Of a DNA stretch of 64,000 bases, positions 12,351 to 24,215 are shown piece by piece. Made by a program: the position numbers and the translations under genes. A model generated the notes under the pieces. That model worked only from the letters and a program-made list of their open reading frames with translations, was not told the DNA's origin and made no database searches. Every line of letters starts with the position of its first letter. The first letter of the stretch is position 1. The DNA is from Gordius sp. MW1 (Eukaryota > Nematomorpha > Gordioida > Gordea > Gordiidae). The stretch lies in contig OZ038530.1 in NCBI GenBank assembly GCA_964036665.1, positions 20,482,001-20,546,000 of the forward strand. Reading direction: 5' to 3'.

Positions 12351-13713
12351 CCTTTGGTGATTCGTCCGGTTCAGAATTCTACCCCATAACTAAGTAGCTT
12401 ATTAATGTTTTTCTCACAATATCGACATTTGATCAAAAACCAGCTAGTTCGAACAAATTTATTTCTTATTTTACAGGTACAAATTAAATACCTTCTAAAT
12501 TTAAAGTTAAAAACCTAAAATGCTAAAGTGATCATCTCTCTATATGCAGGCTCTAAGTACTGAATACAATCAATAAAAATATATTTGATTTGTCTGTATA
12601 AATTATTCAGCAAATTTATCAAACATTGACTAAGGCGTCGGTTGGCATTTTTACTTAAATTCTTATTTATGCCTTTAATTTTAATATTGATTTACTATAA
12701 AATGGTGATGAATAAATTAAATTATTAGAGTATGATAATTTTAATCGTCTCAAACTATTGGTTTTTCTCCATTTAAATTTTTAACTAAGATAAATTGCTT
12801 AAATTCATACAAATGCCAGACATAGTTGAGAAATATGACTATAGTTTTAAAAATTCGAGCGAATTTTATGGTTTTAAGCTACTTAAACAAACCTTTAAAA
12901 AATAACGATTGTCATAAAAGTATATTAAAAATTATTTACGACTTTAATCATTTTAATGGTAAATCTAACTAACTATGCTTGTCCTAGAATATTTCGAAAT
13001 CTATAGGCAATTACTAATATAATTTGTCTAAATTTATTGTTTCTATTGATTTTTGAGGTATTTATGTTTATCAAGATTTATTCACTTTAGATGATTCTTG
13101 AGTTACCTTAATTAGAAAATAAATATGACAACATACATATATTAATGTTAAAATGGTATGAAAATATAAATATTATAATCTAGTAATTCTACATTAATTT
13201 CTTAACTTTTGCCTTTAAACATGAGTTTAAGAAAATTAAAACAAATGTTTCAGCAATATTATCAATCCATTTAACATTCAAACGTGATTTTTATAAACTG
13301 AGGAATTAAATATCTTCAATATTTGAGATACTTTTATTAATCTCTTTTTAAAATTAAACATTTAAAGTTATCGTTTAAGTCTAGCCAAGGGTTTTCTCCA
13401 CATATTATAAATTTTATAATATTAACAATTTCAAGAAAAATCTACGCCCCCCCCCCTAATTTTCTAGCCACCCTATCCCTTATTTTTAATTTTACAAAAA
13501 AATTACAATTGCACATGAAAATGTCGTTCAAAAAATCAAACCTTAATTACAAAATCTAGCAACTTAATCTTGGTGGAACCAATAAAATGTTAAATTAATC
13601 CAAAACCTCTGCGTTAAAATATTAAAAGTTATCATAATTAATTACAACCATATCAATAATCCATTGCCTCAATTGGGTTAATTAAGGCATTAGTGAAATT
13701 ATATATCATAGAG

Positions 13714-14438
13714 CAGGTGATTCTTAACCTGGGGGTCGCGACCCTCTAGGGGGTCGCGAGAAGTTTGCCGGAGGGTCGCCAAATTTTTTTAGAATAAAAT
13801 AAAAATATTCAGAAAAGCTTTAGAAAAAATACTCACCAGGGGATTCGAACTCGTTGTCTTAAGATTCATTATTACAATTAATAAATGATTGTAATTTAAA
13901 ATCTTTGTTTAAAACTAAAAGTTTGCCGCAATTTTGGAGACAAATTCGTGCAGAATATCCTCCATTATTTTCAGCAGCAATTCAAAATTTGCTGCCTTTC
14001 GCTAATACATATTTGTGTGAAAAAGGCTTCTCAACTATGGTGGACATAAAAACTAAAACATGCAATCGATTGCGACTAGATTCCTGCATGAGGATAGCAT
14101 TACAATCAATTGAACCAAGAATTAACAAATTGGCTGAAGATGTTCAGCAGCAGAAATCTCATTAAATATATTTCCGAATGCATATATTTTTTATTTTAAA
14201 CATTGTTTTTATGTTTAATTATGAAGTTTTTATTATTTCATTAGCTATTTAAATTTTAAATAGATAATGAAATAATAAAGTTGTGTTTTATGTTTATTAT
14301 ATAATAAAATGAAAAAATAATAGAAAATCAATATATTATAGATAATATAACAAATATAATTATTATAAAAAAATGGGGGGCCGCAAAAAAATTATAAAAT
14401 ATTTGGGGGGTCGCGTGTATAAAAAGGTTAAGAACCAC
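13714..14438 (+). mobile_element. Internally deleted hAT element
   Basis: The left end CAGGTGATTCTTAACC and the right end GGTTAAGAACCAC are inverted copies of a classic hAT terminus, and GGGGGTCGCG motifs repeat beside both. Between them is the C-terminal part of a transposase. The right terminus touches a P-like MITE. Confidence 0.8.
13887..14165 (+). pseudogene. hAT transposase C-terminal dimerisation domain fragment
   Basis: The frame reads FWRQIRAEYPPLFSAAIQNL, LPFANTYLCEKGFS and KTKTCNRLRLDSCMRIA, then a stop at 14163-14165. This is the conserved end of hAT transposases of the ZBED5/SCAND3-like group, where the LPFANTYLCE..FS signature mediates dimerisation. The upstream catalytic region is missing. 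Confidence 0.85.
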
Positions 14439-14617
14439 CATGGGCGTACGCAGGGGGGGGCAGGGGGGGGGGGCGGCTGCCCCCCCCTAATTTATGAAAA
14501 AAAAAAATTTTCAATGCAAAAACATTGAAAAATTAAAAAAAATTATGTTTTGCCCCCCTCTAAATGAACTTTTGAACGTTTTGCCCCCCCCTAATTCAAA
14601 ACCTGCGTACGCCCATG
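14439..14617. mobile_element. P-like MITE, right copy
   Basis: It is nearly identical to the copy at 12175 and in the same orientation, differing mainly in G- and A-run lengths, which implies recent common origin. It abuts the right end of the hAT remnant, apparently having cost that element its last two bases. Confidence 0.8.
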
Positions 14618-14978
14618 GTTCAGCTTGTTTTAAAATATAGGTGGCATTTAGGGTATGTAAATATTAGTATATTTATGGCAATCTATAGCAATAATAGGTA
14701 ATAAAATATTACAGACATAAAATACGTTCGATGAAATAGTAAAATTAATAAAGTATTTTAAAATGTCACATTACTTTTATTATCCTATCTTAGGTAATGG
14801 TATTGTCATTCGGTGGTTAGTTAATTAAGCTAATTATGTAAACCTGGCTACAATGGTCACATATTTTGAGCCCGTAGCTACTTCGACCGAACGATTGCCT
14901 TCTAAAGCATGTAATTAAATCAATATTCTACCAGGAGTTCGTTAAGCCGCTACCTAAAATTATCAAGCCATAAATTTC

Positions 14979-15197
14979 TGTTAGAAAGGAATAAGAAGAG
15001 GGAAAGACAGGGAGAAAGAAATGAATTCACGCACAAGGGATAAATATCACCAATAATACTTTATTACAAAGGATAGAATACCGCTATAGAATTTGGAACA
15101 CAAACCTCATATCCCTTTACGAGGAATAACGAAGTATATAATATTACATTAATCGAAATATAACACGCACGGAATCTAACAATCTTTACCCTCAACA
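14979..15197 (-). repeat. 3' LTR of the Gypsy element
   Basis: Reading on the minus strand it starts TGTTGAGGGT and ends in CA. It matches the LTR at 28440-28664 over most of its length with many substitutions, so the insertion is old. Both copies keep a shared AATAAA-type signal. Confidence 0.85.
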
Positions 15198-15216
15198 CTT
15201 CTCCCCCCCCCCCCCC
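15198..15216 (-). other. Polypurine tract of the Gypsy element
   Basis: A run of Gs followed by AGAAG on the minus strand lies directly upstream of the LTR start TGTTGAG. This is the position where plus-strand DNA synthesis is primed. Confidence 0.8.
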
Positions 15217-15741
15217 GTTCTTTTCACAGCTATATTGCATTAGATATCCTGGGGCTTGTCTAATACGTTGTGGGTATCTAGGTTAGTCCGGTGTAGGGTT
15301 CTAATTATGCGCCGTGATAAAAGTGCGCCTACATATAATTGGTCAAAATTGAAATAGCTAAAAATGATTAGCGTGCACGTGGGGTACCACGAATTTTGAT
15401 AGGCTTGCGTACCAAAAAGACGCTAGAAAAACACACAGGAAAAAGTGCGTTATAAGTAGTGTTGTTATGCGGCGCGCCATTTTACACCCACGCCTTAAAA
15501 GAAAGTAAGAGACTAAGAAGCCGCACCCTTATAAAGGTCCCTCGTAAGACGCGCTTGCCTAGTGTAAGGTCCTTTTTTTTACTAATCCCCTCCCCCATGG
15601 TCCTAAATTGTAGAAAATAGAACCGCCACATGTGCCATTACATTAGTCACATTAATCATCACATTGATGAAACAAAAATAAGGCATGAGGGTTGTACTAT
15701 TTACTTTTTTTTAACATAAAATAGCAACATTGTGGATAAAT

Positions 15742-16131
15742 CAGTGGCGTAAATTAGGGGGGGGGGGGGGGGAGGGAATAGGAAATTCCTGAATTTTTTT
15801 TTGATTAATAACTAAATTAAATGGGTTAAAATATTATAGTTTAGTTACATTAAAGACTTTAAGACACTTATAAAAACCTAGAAACATAAGAAGGATTATT
15901 TGAAGGAGGGGGTTATAAAATTTTCATGGTTAAATTTTTTTGTAACTATTTTTTTGAAATAAATGTGTTGTGCTTTTACTTGTTACAGATAAAAATTAGT
16001 CGAAAGATAAAAATAATTTATAATTTGTAAAATTACAAGGGCTTAAGAACATTATATTTTTGGAGGGGCATAAAAAAAACACCAAGTTTAGATACAATTT
16101 ATTTGATATTGTAACCCTCCCTTCCGGTTAC

Positions 16132-16162
<31 letters not shown>

Positions 16163-16189
16163 AATTAAACAATCCTGCGTACGCCCCTG
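15742..16189. mobile_element. MITE-like element with G- and C-run ends
   Basis: The left end CAGTGGCGTAAATTAGGGG and the right end CTGCGTACGCCCCTG are imperfect inverted repeats with long homopolymer runs just inside. It lies between the Gypsy 3' LTR and the integrase relic. No coding sequence is seen. Confidence 0.55.
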
Positions 16190-16998
16190 ACTAAATTGTT
16201 ATAATAAAAGTGAAAATTGAATGTCCTGTTCCGTACTTAGAAAAGTCTTTAATTTAATATTAGTTTACTTACACTTTATAGATAGGATAGCTTAGATTAA
16301 CAAATTTGACTCCACTGCACGCACAACAGCATACGTCGTGTTGATGATGATGACAATAACAACTAGCTAATAATACCCCCTTAGCATATATCTAAGGGTC
16401 TATCGGGTCTCTATGAAAAAATAATAGACTACTAATGGTCGGTATTCAACACACCCACACTCAATGTCTTCACCAGAAAAGGAGACTAACAGTGTGGGTG
16501 TGGCTCTTTTTCATAAGACTACAATACCCCCTCAGCACACCCTATAGCGCGCCCGTCACAACACTAGTTATAAGAATCCGCCTCAAAATCCCAAAATAAG
16601 TAAAAAATGCTTTTATAAATAATTAACTTAATATACAGCTCTTTTATAAAAATCCGCCTCAAAACAAGTATTCTAAATCCCAAAACAAGTAAAATACGCT
16701 TTTATAAATAATTAAATTAAGAAAGTATTTTAATAACAATGCTAAGTTATTGTAAAGGCCAAGATTTTTCCAAAATTTGAAGTTTTTATTAAATGCATGA
16801 GTAAATTATTTATAACACATTTATAAGTATACTGATAAGATATAAAAATTTAATGCAAAGTATTTTAAATACAATCCTAAGTTATTTCAAAGGCTAAAAA
16901 TAACTTAGTATTGTTTTTAAAATACTTTGCATTAAATTTTTATATCTAATCAATATAATTAATTTTTAATATTTTTTGTTTAGGACAACTTAATATAT

Positions 16999-17700
16999 AA
17001 CTTTTTTTATTCTTTTAGATGTCAAAATATAATTTTGAGGAGATAATTAAATATATAAAGGAGGGACTGATGCCTGTTATATATGATAAGAATCAGAGGG
17101 CCTATCTCAAAAGAAAGGCAGCTCTTTTTACTATTAAAAATGAGCAATTATATCACAAAAGAGTGGAAAACATAGGAGGTATTAAGACAGGTATCATATT
17201 ATTAAAATTTGCTGTAAGTTGTTATCTTTAGAAATGCTGGCAAGGGTGGTGATGACGAAGGAAGAGATTATGAATGTTATCAAATTACACCGGCCTAACT
17301 GATAGCATACATGCTAAAAGCTTGGAGGGCCATCTTGGGTTTAATCATACTCAAGAAAAGATAGCAGAGAAGTAAGAGTTTATACAATTTAAAGTTTTAA
17401 TAAATTTGTGAATAATTGCTTTTACATTGTATATAATGTTTGACTGTGTTCTTATATGTTATGAGTAGATATTGGTGGCCTAACATGACAAAAGATGTTA
17501 GAGAATATGTTGGGGCATGTTATGCATGTCAGACACACATGGCTAGAATTGATAATGCCACACCAGTTCTTCATAATGTGGCTGTGATTCCAACCCCTTG
17601 GAAACATGTTGGAACAGATCTCTGCATGTTGCCTAAAACAGAACAAGGCAACATTTGCATGTTGGTTGTTATTGATTACTTTTCCATAGAAATAACTATA
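16999..17700 (+). pseudogene. Integrase-like relic with apparent introns
   Basis: An exon-like frame starts after a strong acceptor at 17018 (MSKYNFEEIIKYIKEGLMPV). A second follows an acceptor near 17232 (MLARVVMTKEEIMNVIK). A shifted frame then reads SLEGHLGFNHTQEKIAE, the integrase zinc region. A donor at about 17371 and acceptor at about 17465 join it to RYWWPNMTKDVREYVGACYA and then PTPWKHVGTDLCMLP, the rve core start. It breaks off after VVIDYFS. The arrangement resembles host genes derived from Gypsy integrase (GIN1/KRBA2-like), but one frameshift and the missing core say relic. It is on the strand opposite to the surrounding Gypsy element. Confidence 0.6.
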
Positions 17701-17819
17701 TATGTTTATGAGCATTTATATATATATATGATTTTAACTAATAAATTTATCTCCACAGTAGTACTTTTAAATTTATTAATATCATTTAATTTATTACCAC
17801 AAATCTATTATTTAGTTTA

Positions 17820-18450
17820 GTAGAAGAGTAAATATAAACAGAGACATGTGACAAAATTAGTACTTTACTTTATCATTAAATTTATTACCACATTTTTTGT
17901 TTAGTAGAATTTATATTTTTAGCTACATAAAGTTTATTATGATATGAATATATTAAGTTTTGCCAATTAGAGCCTTAATAATTTATTATTATCTTAACAT
18001 TAACACAGATCTAAATTTAACAAGTTATTAACACAATTCTAAATTTAATAAGTTATTTAGTAAAAAATTATATTTTATGGCTACATAAAGTTTAGTATGA
18101 TATAAATATATTGAGTTTTGCCAATTAATATTAACACAATTCTAAATTTAATAAGTTATTAACCAATTCTAAACTTAATAAGTTATTTAGTAGAAATTAT
18201 ATTTCATAGCTACATAAAGTTTATTATGATATATATATTTTATAGCTACATAAAGTTTATTACGATATAATTATTAAGTTTTACCAATTAGAGCCCTAAT
18301 AATTTATTATTATCTTGATATTAACACAATTCTAAAATTAATTAAACAAATTTATTTATTATATAAAAAATATGTTTATTTACAATTTAGTATTATATAT
18401 CTCATATCATAATATATTTATTTACAATTAATTTAGTATTATATTTCTCA
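17820..18450. repeat. AT-rich local repeats
   Basis: A phrase around ATAGCTACATAAAGTTTATT, with AAATTTAATAAGTTATT beside it, recurs about five times with variation. It separates the integrase relic from the Gypsy integrase end. No gene is seen here. Confidence 0.6.
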
Positions 18451-18559
18451 TATAAACGTAATTGACGTGTGTCAACGATAGCACAGATCTGTCAGTTGAT
18501 CGTGATTGACATGTCTAAGCGCATTTTTACCTAGTTGACTTCTAAACCCTTACACCGGC

Positions 18560-19177
18560 TTTGATTAAATGTTCCCGATACCCATGGACCCGTTTGATTT
18601 CTATCCGACGTTTCCCTTTCGACTATCTGCGGGGAGCCTTATGGCGAATTCCTATTGGGCCAACCGTTCTCTTGATCCAGACTGGTCCAACCAAGCGCTT
18701 TTTGTTCTCTTATTTGAACCCGGTGTCTGTGGTGCTTTTTTCCTTGAGCCCACACTATGTAGGAGCGACTATGAAATTTGGCTGTTATCAATCCCTCTAC
18801 CCATTTTCTGGGCCCCAAAAACATGCGCACCCACACCTTGTCTCCTACGCCAAACGAACGCGATCCGCTCTCCTTCCAAAGTTGTGGTTCGATTTTCCTT
18901 AACAGCTCCCACTCGGTTCGAATTTTCCGCCTTAACATTCCTTCTGCAGGAGTTATCCAAGTCGCTGGGTGGATTGTTGCCCTGTAATTTTCTAGGAATA
19001 AGCTTAAATCAATGCCGAAACTGTTGTGCACCACTGCCTCCTTTGCGCCGCATGTACCTCCGCTAATTTATTTAACGCATGGTGATAAGGTGTTGATCAA
19101 CCTTGTTTTATCATCCTGCGTTTACAAAATCCTCGAATCCCTGAATCTAAACAGCGGACCGTTATCCGATATGAGGC
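18560..19177 (-). pseudogene. Gypsy integrase, C-terminal part
   Basis: It begins with the SDNG motif that continues the core domain beyond the hAT insertion. After a stop it resumes with SFGIDLSLFLENYRATIH, a stretch TPAEGMLRRKIRT typical of the end of Gypsy integrases, and a small C-terminal domain (VGDKVWVRMF). The plus-strand reading frames across this stretch are shadows. Confidence 0.85.
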
Positions 19178-20430
19178 CAGAGACCAGATTGCCCGGCCCG
19201 GCCCGCTGCCCGACCCGGCCCGGCCCACGGGCCGGGCCGGTCAACTGTCTTAAATTTTACCTTTCGGGCGGGCCCGGGCGGGCACGTTTTACTTTTCGGG
19301 CGGCCCGGACGGGCACGCTTTGATAAGATTCGGGCATAAATAAATTATTGTAGGGCTAGGGTAGGGTGTGACTTTTTATATAAAATGGATTATTTTTGAA
19401 AATTTCTAGCTAGATTGAATTGCCTTACACAGCTTCACCTTTAACACTTCAGAGGTCGGGTGGGGTTATAATGGTAATGACCCCAAGCCGTTTAAAAATG
19501 CTGTGCAAAATAAATTCGTTTTCTATAATTATAGGCATAAAATTAAAACCACTTGATCAAATAGACAAATTAATATATTAACAAATTTTAACAAGTTTAA
19601 ATTATAAAATATCTAAGTTATAGCTATTAGTTTGGGGTAATTAATACCCCAAATACCATCCGTGTTAACATTTTTGACCCAACCTCTGAAGTGTTAACCA
19701 AACCACACTTGTAATAATATGAAAGATGCATATTTTTATCCCTCCATGACCGTGGGCTCAACACAACACAATTTGATTGATTCGAATTGCTAATTAAAAT
19801 TCTATTTTTTTTAGTGTGCTTTATTAAGGGCCGGGCATTCTTCTGATCTCTGTCTGTACCCTTTATTTAACCCTTGTTGAGAGTATCGCATTTTTAATAA
19901 ATTTGTTGAATATTTACTTTACTATTACTTTTACGTCCTTTCCTTTTTTTATTGCTAACTAACGAACGCATGTGCTGTGCATGTGCGTGCACGTGCAGTC
20001 TAGACAAACATCCAACTCTCTTAAAAACGTTTTCATATTCATTTTCATTCTACTAAATTTAATCGCTTCGCTATTATTTTCTTTTTCACATTTACTTTAC
20101 AGTATTTAATCCATTCAATTTCAAGTAAGTCTCGTGGTATTTCAATTCAAAGTGTTCATTTGTGTGATATCCTGCATTTTTTTTATTTTTTAACATGTTT
20201 AATAATAAAAAGTGTAATACTTTTACTTGCGCTTCGGGCCGGGCCGGGCGGGCATTTCGGGCAGCTCTTGCGCTTCGGGCGGGCCGGGCGGGCATTTCGG
20301 GGAGTTCTTGCGTTTCGGGCCTGGCCGGGCGGACACTGAGAAGGGTTCGGGCGGGCCGGGCGGGCAATTTAATCATAAAATCAAACCGGGCCGGGTTCGG
20401 GCAAAAAAATTTAAACAAATCTGACCTCTG
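19178..20430. mobile_element. GC-rich-ended hAT element inserted in Gypsy integrase
   Basis: Ends are CAGAGACCAGATTGC and, inverted, CAGAGGTCAGATTTG. Target copies ATGAGGC (left) and ATGAGGAC (right) are an 8-bp duplication with one base lost, and removing the element restores the integrase PPVL-ISDNG join. Subterminal tandem CGGGC motifs occur at both ends. No transposase is seen. A piggyBac-like MITE sits inside. Confidence 0.9.
19441..19697. mobile_element. piggyBac-like MITE nested in the hAT element
   Basis: Perfect 16-bp inverted repeats TTAACACTTCAGAGGT bound 257 bp, with TTAA at each edge, the piggyBac target. A larger relative at 50346-51779 has similar TTAACACTCCG ends and the same subterminal GGGGT..ACCCC motif. 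Confidence 0.85.
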
Positions 20431-20438
20431 ATGAGGAC

Positions 20439-21086
20439 TGGGGGGTTACCGAACCTGGCGAACACTTAGGCCAGCTTAGTGATTATGGTTGCGGTTGACG
20501 TGTCTTCTAACTTAAAAACCTCCAACCAATTTGTTCTATTGTCCACCATTACTAAATACGATTTGCCGCGCACAGGCCCAAACAAATCTACGTTTACCTG
20601 GTTCCAAGGCCTAAAGTTCTGTTCACCCTTGATACACGGCGCCCTTTTTGGTGCTGCGGCCCTGTAGTTGCATGCCCTGCAACTTTTCGCTTGGTTTGCG
20701 ATATCCTGAATCAGTGTTGGGCACCACACCTATTGAGCTGCTACCGGCTGCATTCGCTTTACGCCCACGTGGCCCTTATGTAATCGTTGTAGCACCGTGT
20801 AACTTAATCTGGCTGGAATGAGGACCCGTCGTCCCTTGTAGAATATAATATCATTGGACACGTGTAACTTCGGCAGGTACCTTTCGTTGAGGCGTATAGT
20901 ACCCGTGACTACTGAGGCATTTTGCGTCCCCTTTATCCATTCTTTGAGTTGTTGTAAGTTGGTATTATTACGAGTATATTCACGGACCACCTGGAGTAAA
21001 ATGAATGAGTCCGGGGCATCCTCTAACACTTCCTCGATACCTTGATAGGCATGTTCACTTGGTCGCCTGTACAAAAAGTCGGCCAC
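20439..21086 (-). pseudogene. Gypsy integrase, N-terminal zinc and core part
   Basis: The frame encodes the H2C2 zinc region (LHKGHVGVKRMQ, then CRACN), a linker, and the core start PWNQVNVDLFGPVRGKSYLV with the first catalytic Asp. A stop splits the two frames at 20730 and another follows TKLA. The next conserved block, FGNPPVLISDNGPLF, is cut exactly between PPVL and ISDNG by the hAT insertion at 19178-20430. Confidence 0.88.
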
Positions 21087-21099
21087 GTTATTTTTACCC

Positions 21100-21480
21100 T
21101 TATTGTAAGCGAATTTTGCTGCGTAACCCGATAGAGGGGACCATTATTTTTTTCCTCTCTTGCTTTGATCAAATATGTGAATCAACGGCATGTGGTCAGT
21201 TATTATTATGATCTCTCTTCCCTAAGCAAAATCATAAATTTCTTTAGTCCGTAGACGACGGCCAAAGCCTTGCGTTCGATTGTAGAGTATCGCCCCTCCA
21301 CCTCGCTTAAAACTCTTAAAGCGTGAGCCACTACTCTCCATTCTCCACCTGGCGGTCGCTATTGCAAAATCGCCCCTAGATTTTTTCCCGACGCATCATA
21401 TACTAACCCCGTCTCCAAATCTCTGTTTAAATGGGCTTAAACTGGTGCGGTAACTAGCGCACTCTTGATCCCGGAGGCTA
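21100..21480 (-). pseudogene. Gypsy RNase H region, degenerate
   Basis: Broken frames read ETGLVYDASGKNLGAIL, RYSTIERKALAVVYGLKKF and LTDHMPL, the order seen in Ty3/Gypsy RNase H domains (catalytic Asp in the DAS motif, Glu in IERKALA, then TDH). Several stop codons interrupt it. Confidence 0.8.
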
Positions 21481-21499
21481 ACTGTTGCTCTTCACCCCA

Positions 21500-22346
21500 G
21501 AGGAAGACTACGATAGCCTTGTTTAACCTTTGGATATGATAAACTTTGCGAAGTACGATGTCAGCCCCAAAAAGGATTTAACTTCCGTCTTGTTAGTTAG
21601 CTGTCCCCATTCGACCACCACCTTAACCTTCTCGTCATTCACCATTATTGCTTTGTTGCTGATGATGTATCCCAAGAACGTCACGTGTGTTGCACCAATT
21701 ACCGTTTTGGGAAAGTTTGGGCTAAAGCCACTTATGCAACGTTGTGAGCACTTTATGTAATCGGCTGTTGTAGACCTCCTCTGAATCCCCCACTATCAAT
21801 AAATCGTCAATGTATACCACTATACCTTCCATGCCCCCAAATAAGTTCCATCGTTTTCTGGAAAATGGCCGCCGCACAATTAAGTCCAAAAGGCATTCGC
21901 TTGACTCTAAAAAGTCCCTTGTGAGTTGAAATTGTTAGGTAGAGGCTTGTTTCCCAGCTCACACTTAATTGGTGGTACGCCTTGGCAAGATCAATTTTCG
22001 TGAAGTACGCTACGTTTTCCAACTTAGCGAGCAAATCGTCAATCTTGAGAAGAGGGTACAGTAATCCTTGCGCGTATTTGTTGACCGTAAAGCGATAGTC
22101 GATGCAAAGTTTAAGTCTTCCGTCATTTTTTCGAACTGGCACCAACGGGCTTGCCCAATGGGAATACTCGACTGGCGCGATCACGTCGTCCTTCACCCAC
22201 TTGTCCAACTCTTCCTCGACCTCTCTCCTCCATGCGAAGGGAATTCGACTCGCGGAGACGAATACCGGCTTGACCCTGTTTTCCATAGGTACCTCGACTT
22301 CTATGTCCTTTACCGCCTGTGGAGTCGCATTCTTCTGGATTGCCAT
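21500..22346 (-). pseudogene. Gypsy reverse transcriptase, frameshifted at the active site
   Basis: The frame from 22346 shows RT motifs in order: WASPLVPVRKNDGRLKLCID, YFTKIDLAKAYHQL (first catalytic Asp) and RMPFGLNCAAAIFQ. The frame then ends at 21807. The YIDDLLIVGDS catalytic motif is present in another frame straight after, so a one-base shift just before YIDD has destroyed the enzyme. FLGYIISNKAI, typical of the thumb region, follows. Confidence 0.9.
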
Positions 22347-22429
22347 CTGTATAATCGATGTCGCTCCTAGTTATCGCCGGTGTAATATCCATTTCCACGA
22401 CGCTCAAAAAAATCGACATGCCAATCAAA

Positions 22430-23850
22430 AATTTTTCTTAAAACTTGAAATTAAATTTCTATGGGCTAAGACAAACGTCAATCAACAGATGTTTTTAGTT
22501 ACTAACCCATAAAATTCACAAAAAATATTGATTATAATTCAACCATGGTTTACAAGATTAATTAAAATTTATCATATTTGTAATTAAAATTTTTCATATT
22601 TAGCATTCTGCATTTACTTCTTTTGATATGTATTTTTGAGCTTGAGCTGATGATCATTGATCTATGTTTATAATTCCTTTTAAATGGCTGATGTAATTTA
22701 TAAAGTCAATATTGTATTTGGTACATTTAATAACCTAAGGGATATTTGAGTGAGTATTTAAATACATTAGCTAATGATCATTATATCTGATCTATGTTTA
22801 TAAGCCTATCCTTTTAATTGTAAAGCTAATTGATGAACTCAATATTGTATTTGGTACATTTATAATAACCTAAGGGATATCTGTTGAGCTTGAGCTAATG
22901 ATCATTATATCTGATCTATGTTTATAAGCCTATCCTTTTAATTGTAATTTTGGTAGGGCTAATTGATGAACTCAATTTTGTATTTGGTATATTTATAATA
23001 ACCTAAGGGATATCTGTTGAGCTTGAGCTAATGATCATTATATCTGATCTATGTTTATAAGCCTATCCTTTTCATTGTAATTTTGGTAGGGCTAATAGAT
23101 GAACTCAATTTTGTATTTGGTATATTTATAATAACCTAAGGGATATCTGTTGAGCTTGAGCTAATGATCATTATAACTGATCTATGTTTATAAGCCTATC
23201 CTTTTAATTGTAATTTTGGTAAAGCTAAATGATAAACTCAATATTGTATTTGGTACATTTATAATAACCTAAGGAATAGCTGAGTTAGTACTTGAATACA
23301 TTGAGCTTGAGCTAATGATCATTATATCTAATCTATGTTTATAAGCCTATCCTATTAATTATTTTTATTGTCTATAAGCTTAAAACTAAGGTAAAGTTTA
23401 TAACTTAGACTAATAAAGTAAAAGATTTTTTAATAAGCTTCAAATGATTATGTGCATTTTTATACAAAACTAGAGATGAAAATACAAATGCTTGAGCTTG
23501 ACTAAACTGATATTCATAATTTTCTTGATTTAACCTAAATTTATAAAATACATGTGAAAAAAAGATTTGATAATATACTTAAATGGCTAAATTGATAGTT
23601 TGTTAGTGATTCTCTAAATTTTAATTTATAATTTAGATAATTATGCATAGTAATTATTTGAAATATTTTGAAAGTCTTGTGTCGTCATTTTAGTGTCTTC
23701 AAAAAAAATACATGTTTTTGTGCCAAAACTAACCTATTGAGCTTTTAGGAAGATCACGTGATATGGCATATAACTCGTTATTATGCCATATTAACCAATA
23801 GGAATGTTCAACTGAGCGTCGTCGTTTTTTAAATGTCGACGTTTCAGATC
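22430..23850. repeat. Insertion between Gypsy protease and RT with about 130-155-bp tandem repeats
   Basis: About five tandem units (22630-23370) contain GAGCTTGAGCTAATGATCAT, CTATGTTTATAAGCC and ATAACCTAAGGGATAT. The block interrupts the pol region. Its ends carry related but inverted GACGCTC motifs and no clear duplication. It is presumably a non-coding element or expanded minisatellite. Confidence 0.7.
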
Positions 23851-23851
23851 A

Positions 23852-24215
23852 TTACACCGGCTCCCTCGCGCTTTGATCATGGATGAAGTTTAGGCAATAG
23901 CGCTCCATCGCTACTCTCGAATTCCACCGCATATCTTTCCCGTATTTTATCCAATTAGTACCCAGCAACGGCGGTTTCTTCGTGTCAGCCACTAACAGTG
24001 GCAGCATTTTCCCTCTCTGGCCTAGTCGGGCCTCGACTTTAGGTCTGCGATAATCCTTATTTCCTTTTTCCATAACCGTAGACGGTGGGCGTGGGTTCTA
24101 CTACGGTTGGTAGAGGCTCCCTCCAAAGCTTGCCCGGCACTATCGTAACAGAAGACCCGGTGTCCAATAATAATTGCACCAAATTATCATTAAGATATAA
24201 ATTGATAGTTAAAAA
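23852..24215 (-). pseudogene. pro: Gypsy aspartic protease, frameshifted
   Basis: The N-terminal part reads NLVQLLLDTGSSVTIVPGKL with the catalytic D-T-G motif and the hydrophobic flank expected of retropepsins. After VYGYG the frame shifts near 24065. The following frame continues LLVADTKKPPLLGTNW, matching the C-terminal LLG motif of these proteases. A Helentron-like element begins just upstream of the domain at 24211 and a tandem-repeat insertion lies just downstream. Confidence 0.85.

Larger units (their letters stand above)
12167..14625. mobile_element. Composite block: two direct P-like MITEs sharing one outer 8-bp duplication
   Basis: Near-identical MITEs at 12175-12350 and 14439-14617 lie in the same orientation. 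The 8-bp sequence GTTCAGCT occurs directly outside the left copy (12167-12174) and outside the right copy (14618-14625), while the inner flanks do not match. The arrangement reads as one insertion of the whole 2.4 kb, or as later rearrangement through a MITE. The interior is AT-rich DNA plus an hAT remnant. Confidence 0.7.

Noticed and set aside
15198-16155. G-run and C-run tracts as regulatory G-quadruplexes
   Set aside because: Most are the retrotransposon polypurine tract or MITE edge runs; single uninterrupted runs alone are weak evidence for regulation.
18569-19066. 165-codon plus-strand frame and neighbours
   Set aside because: It is the antisense shadow of the Gypsy integrase C-terminal region.
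20195-20431. Gly/Arg/Ala-rich frames on both strands
   Set aside because: They arise from the CGGGC subterminal array of the hAT element.
22068-22512. Plus-strand frames of 100-136 codons
   Set aside because: Antisense shadows of the Gypsy reverse transcriptase.
22630-23370. CRISPR-like repeat array
   Set aside because: The repeats are long, contiguous and imperfect without unique spacers, and the DNA is eukaryotic.
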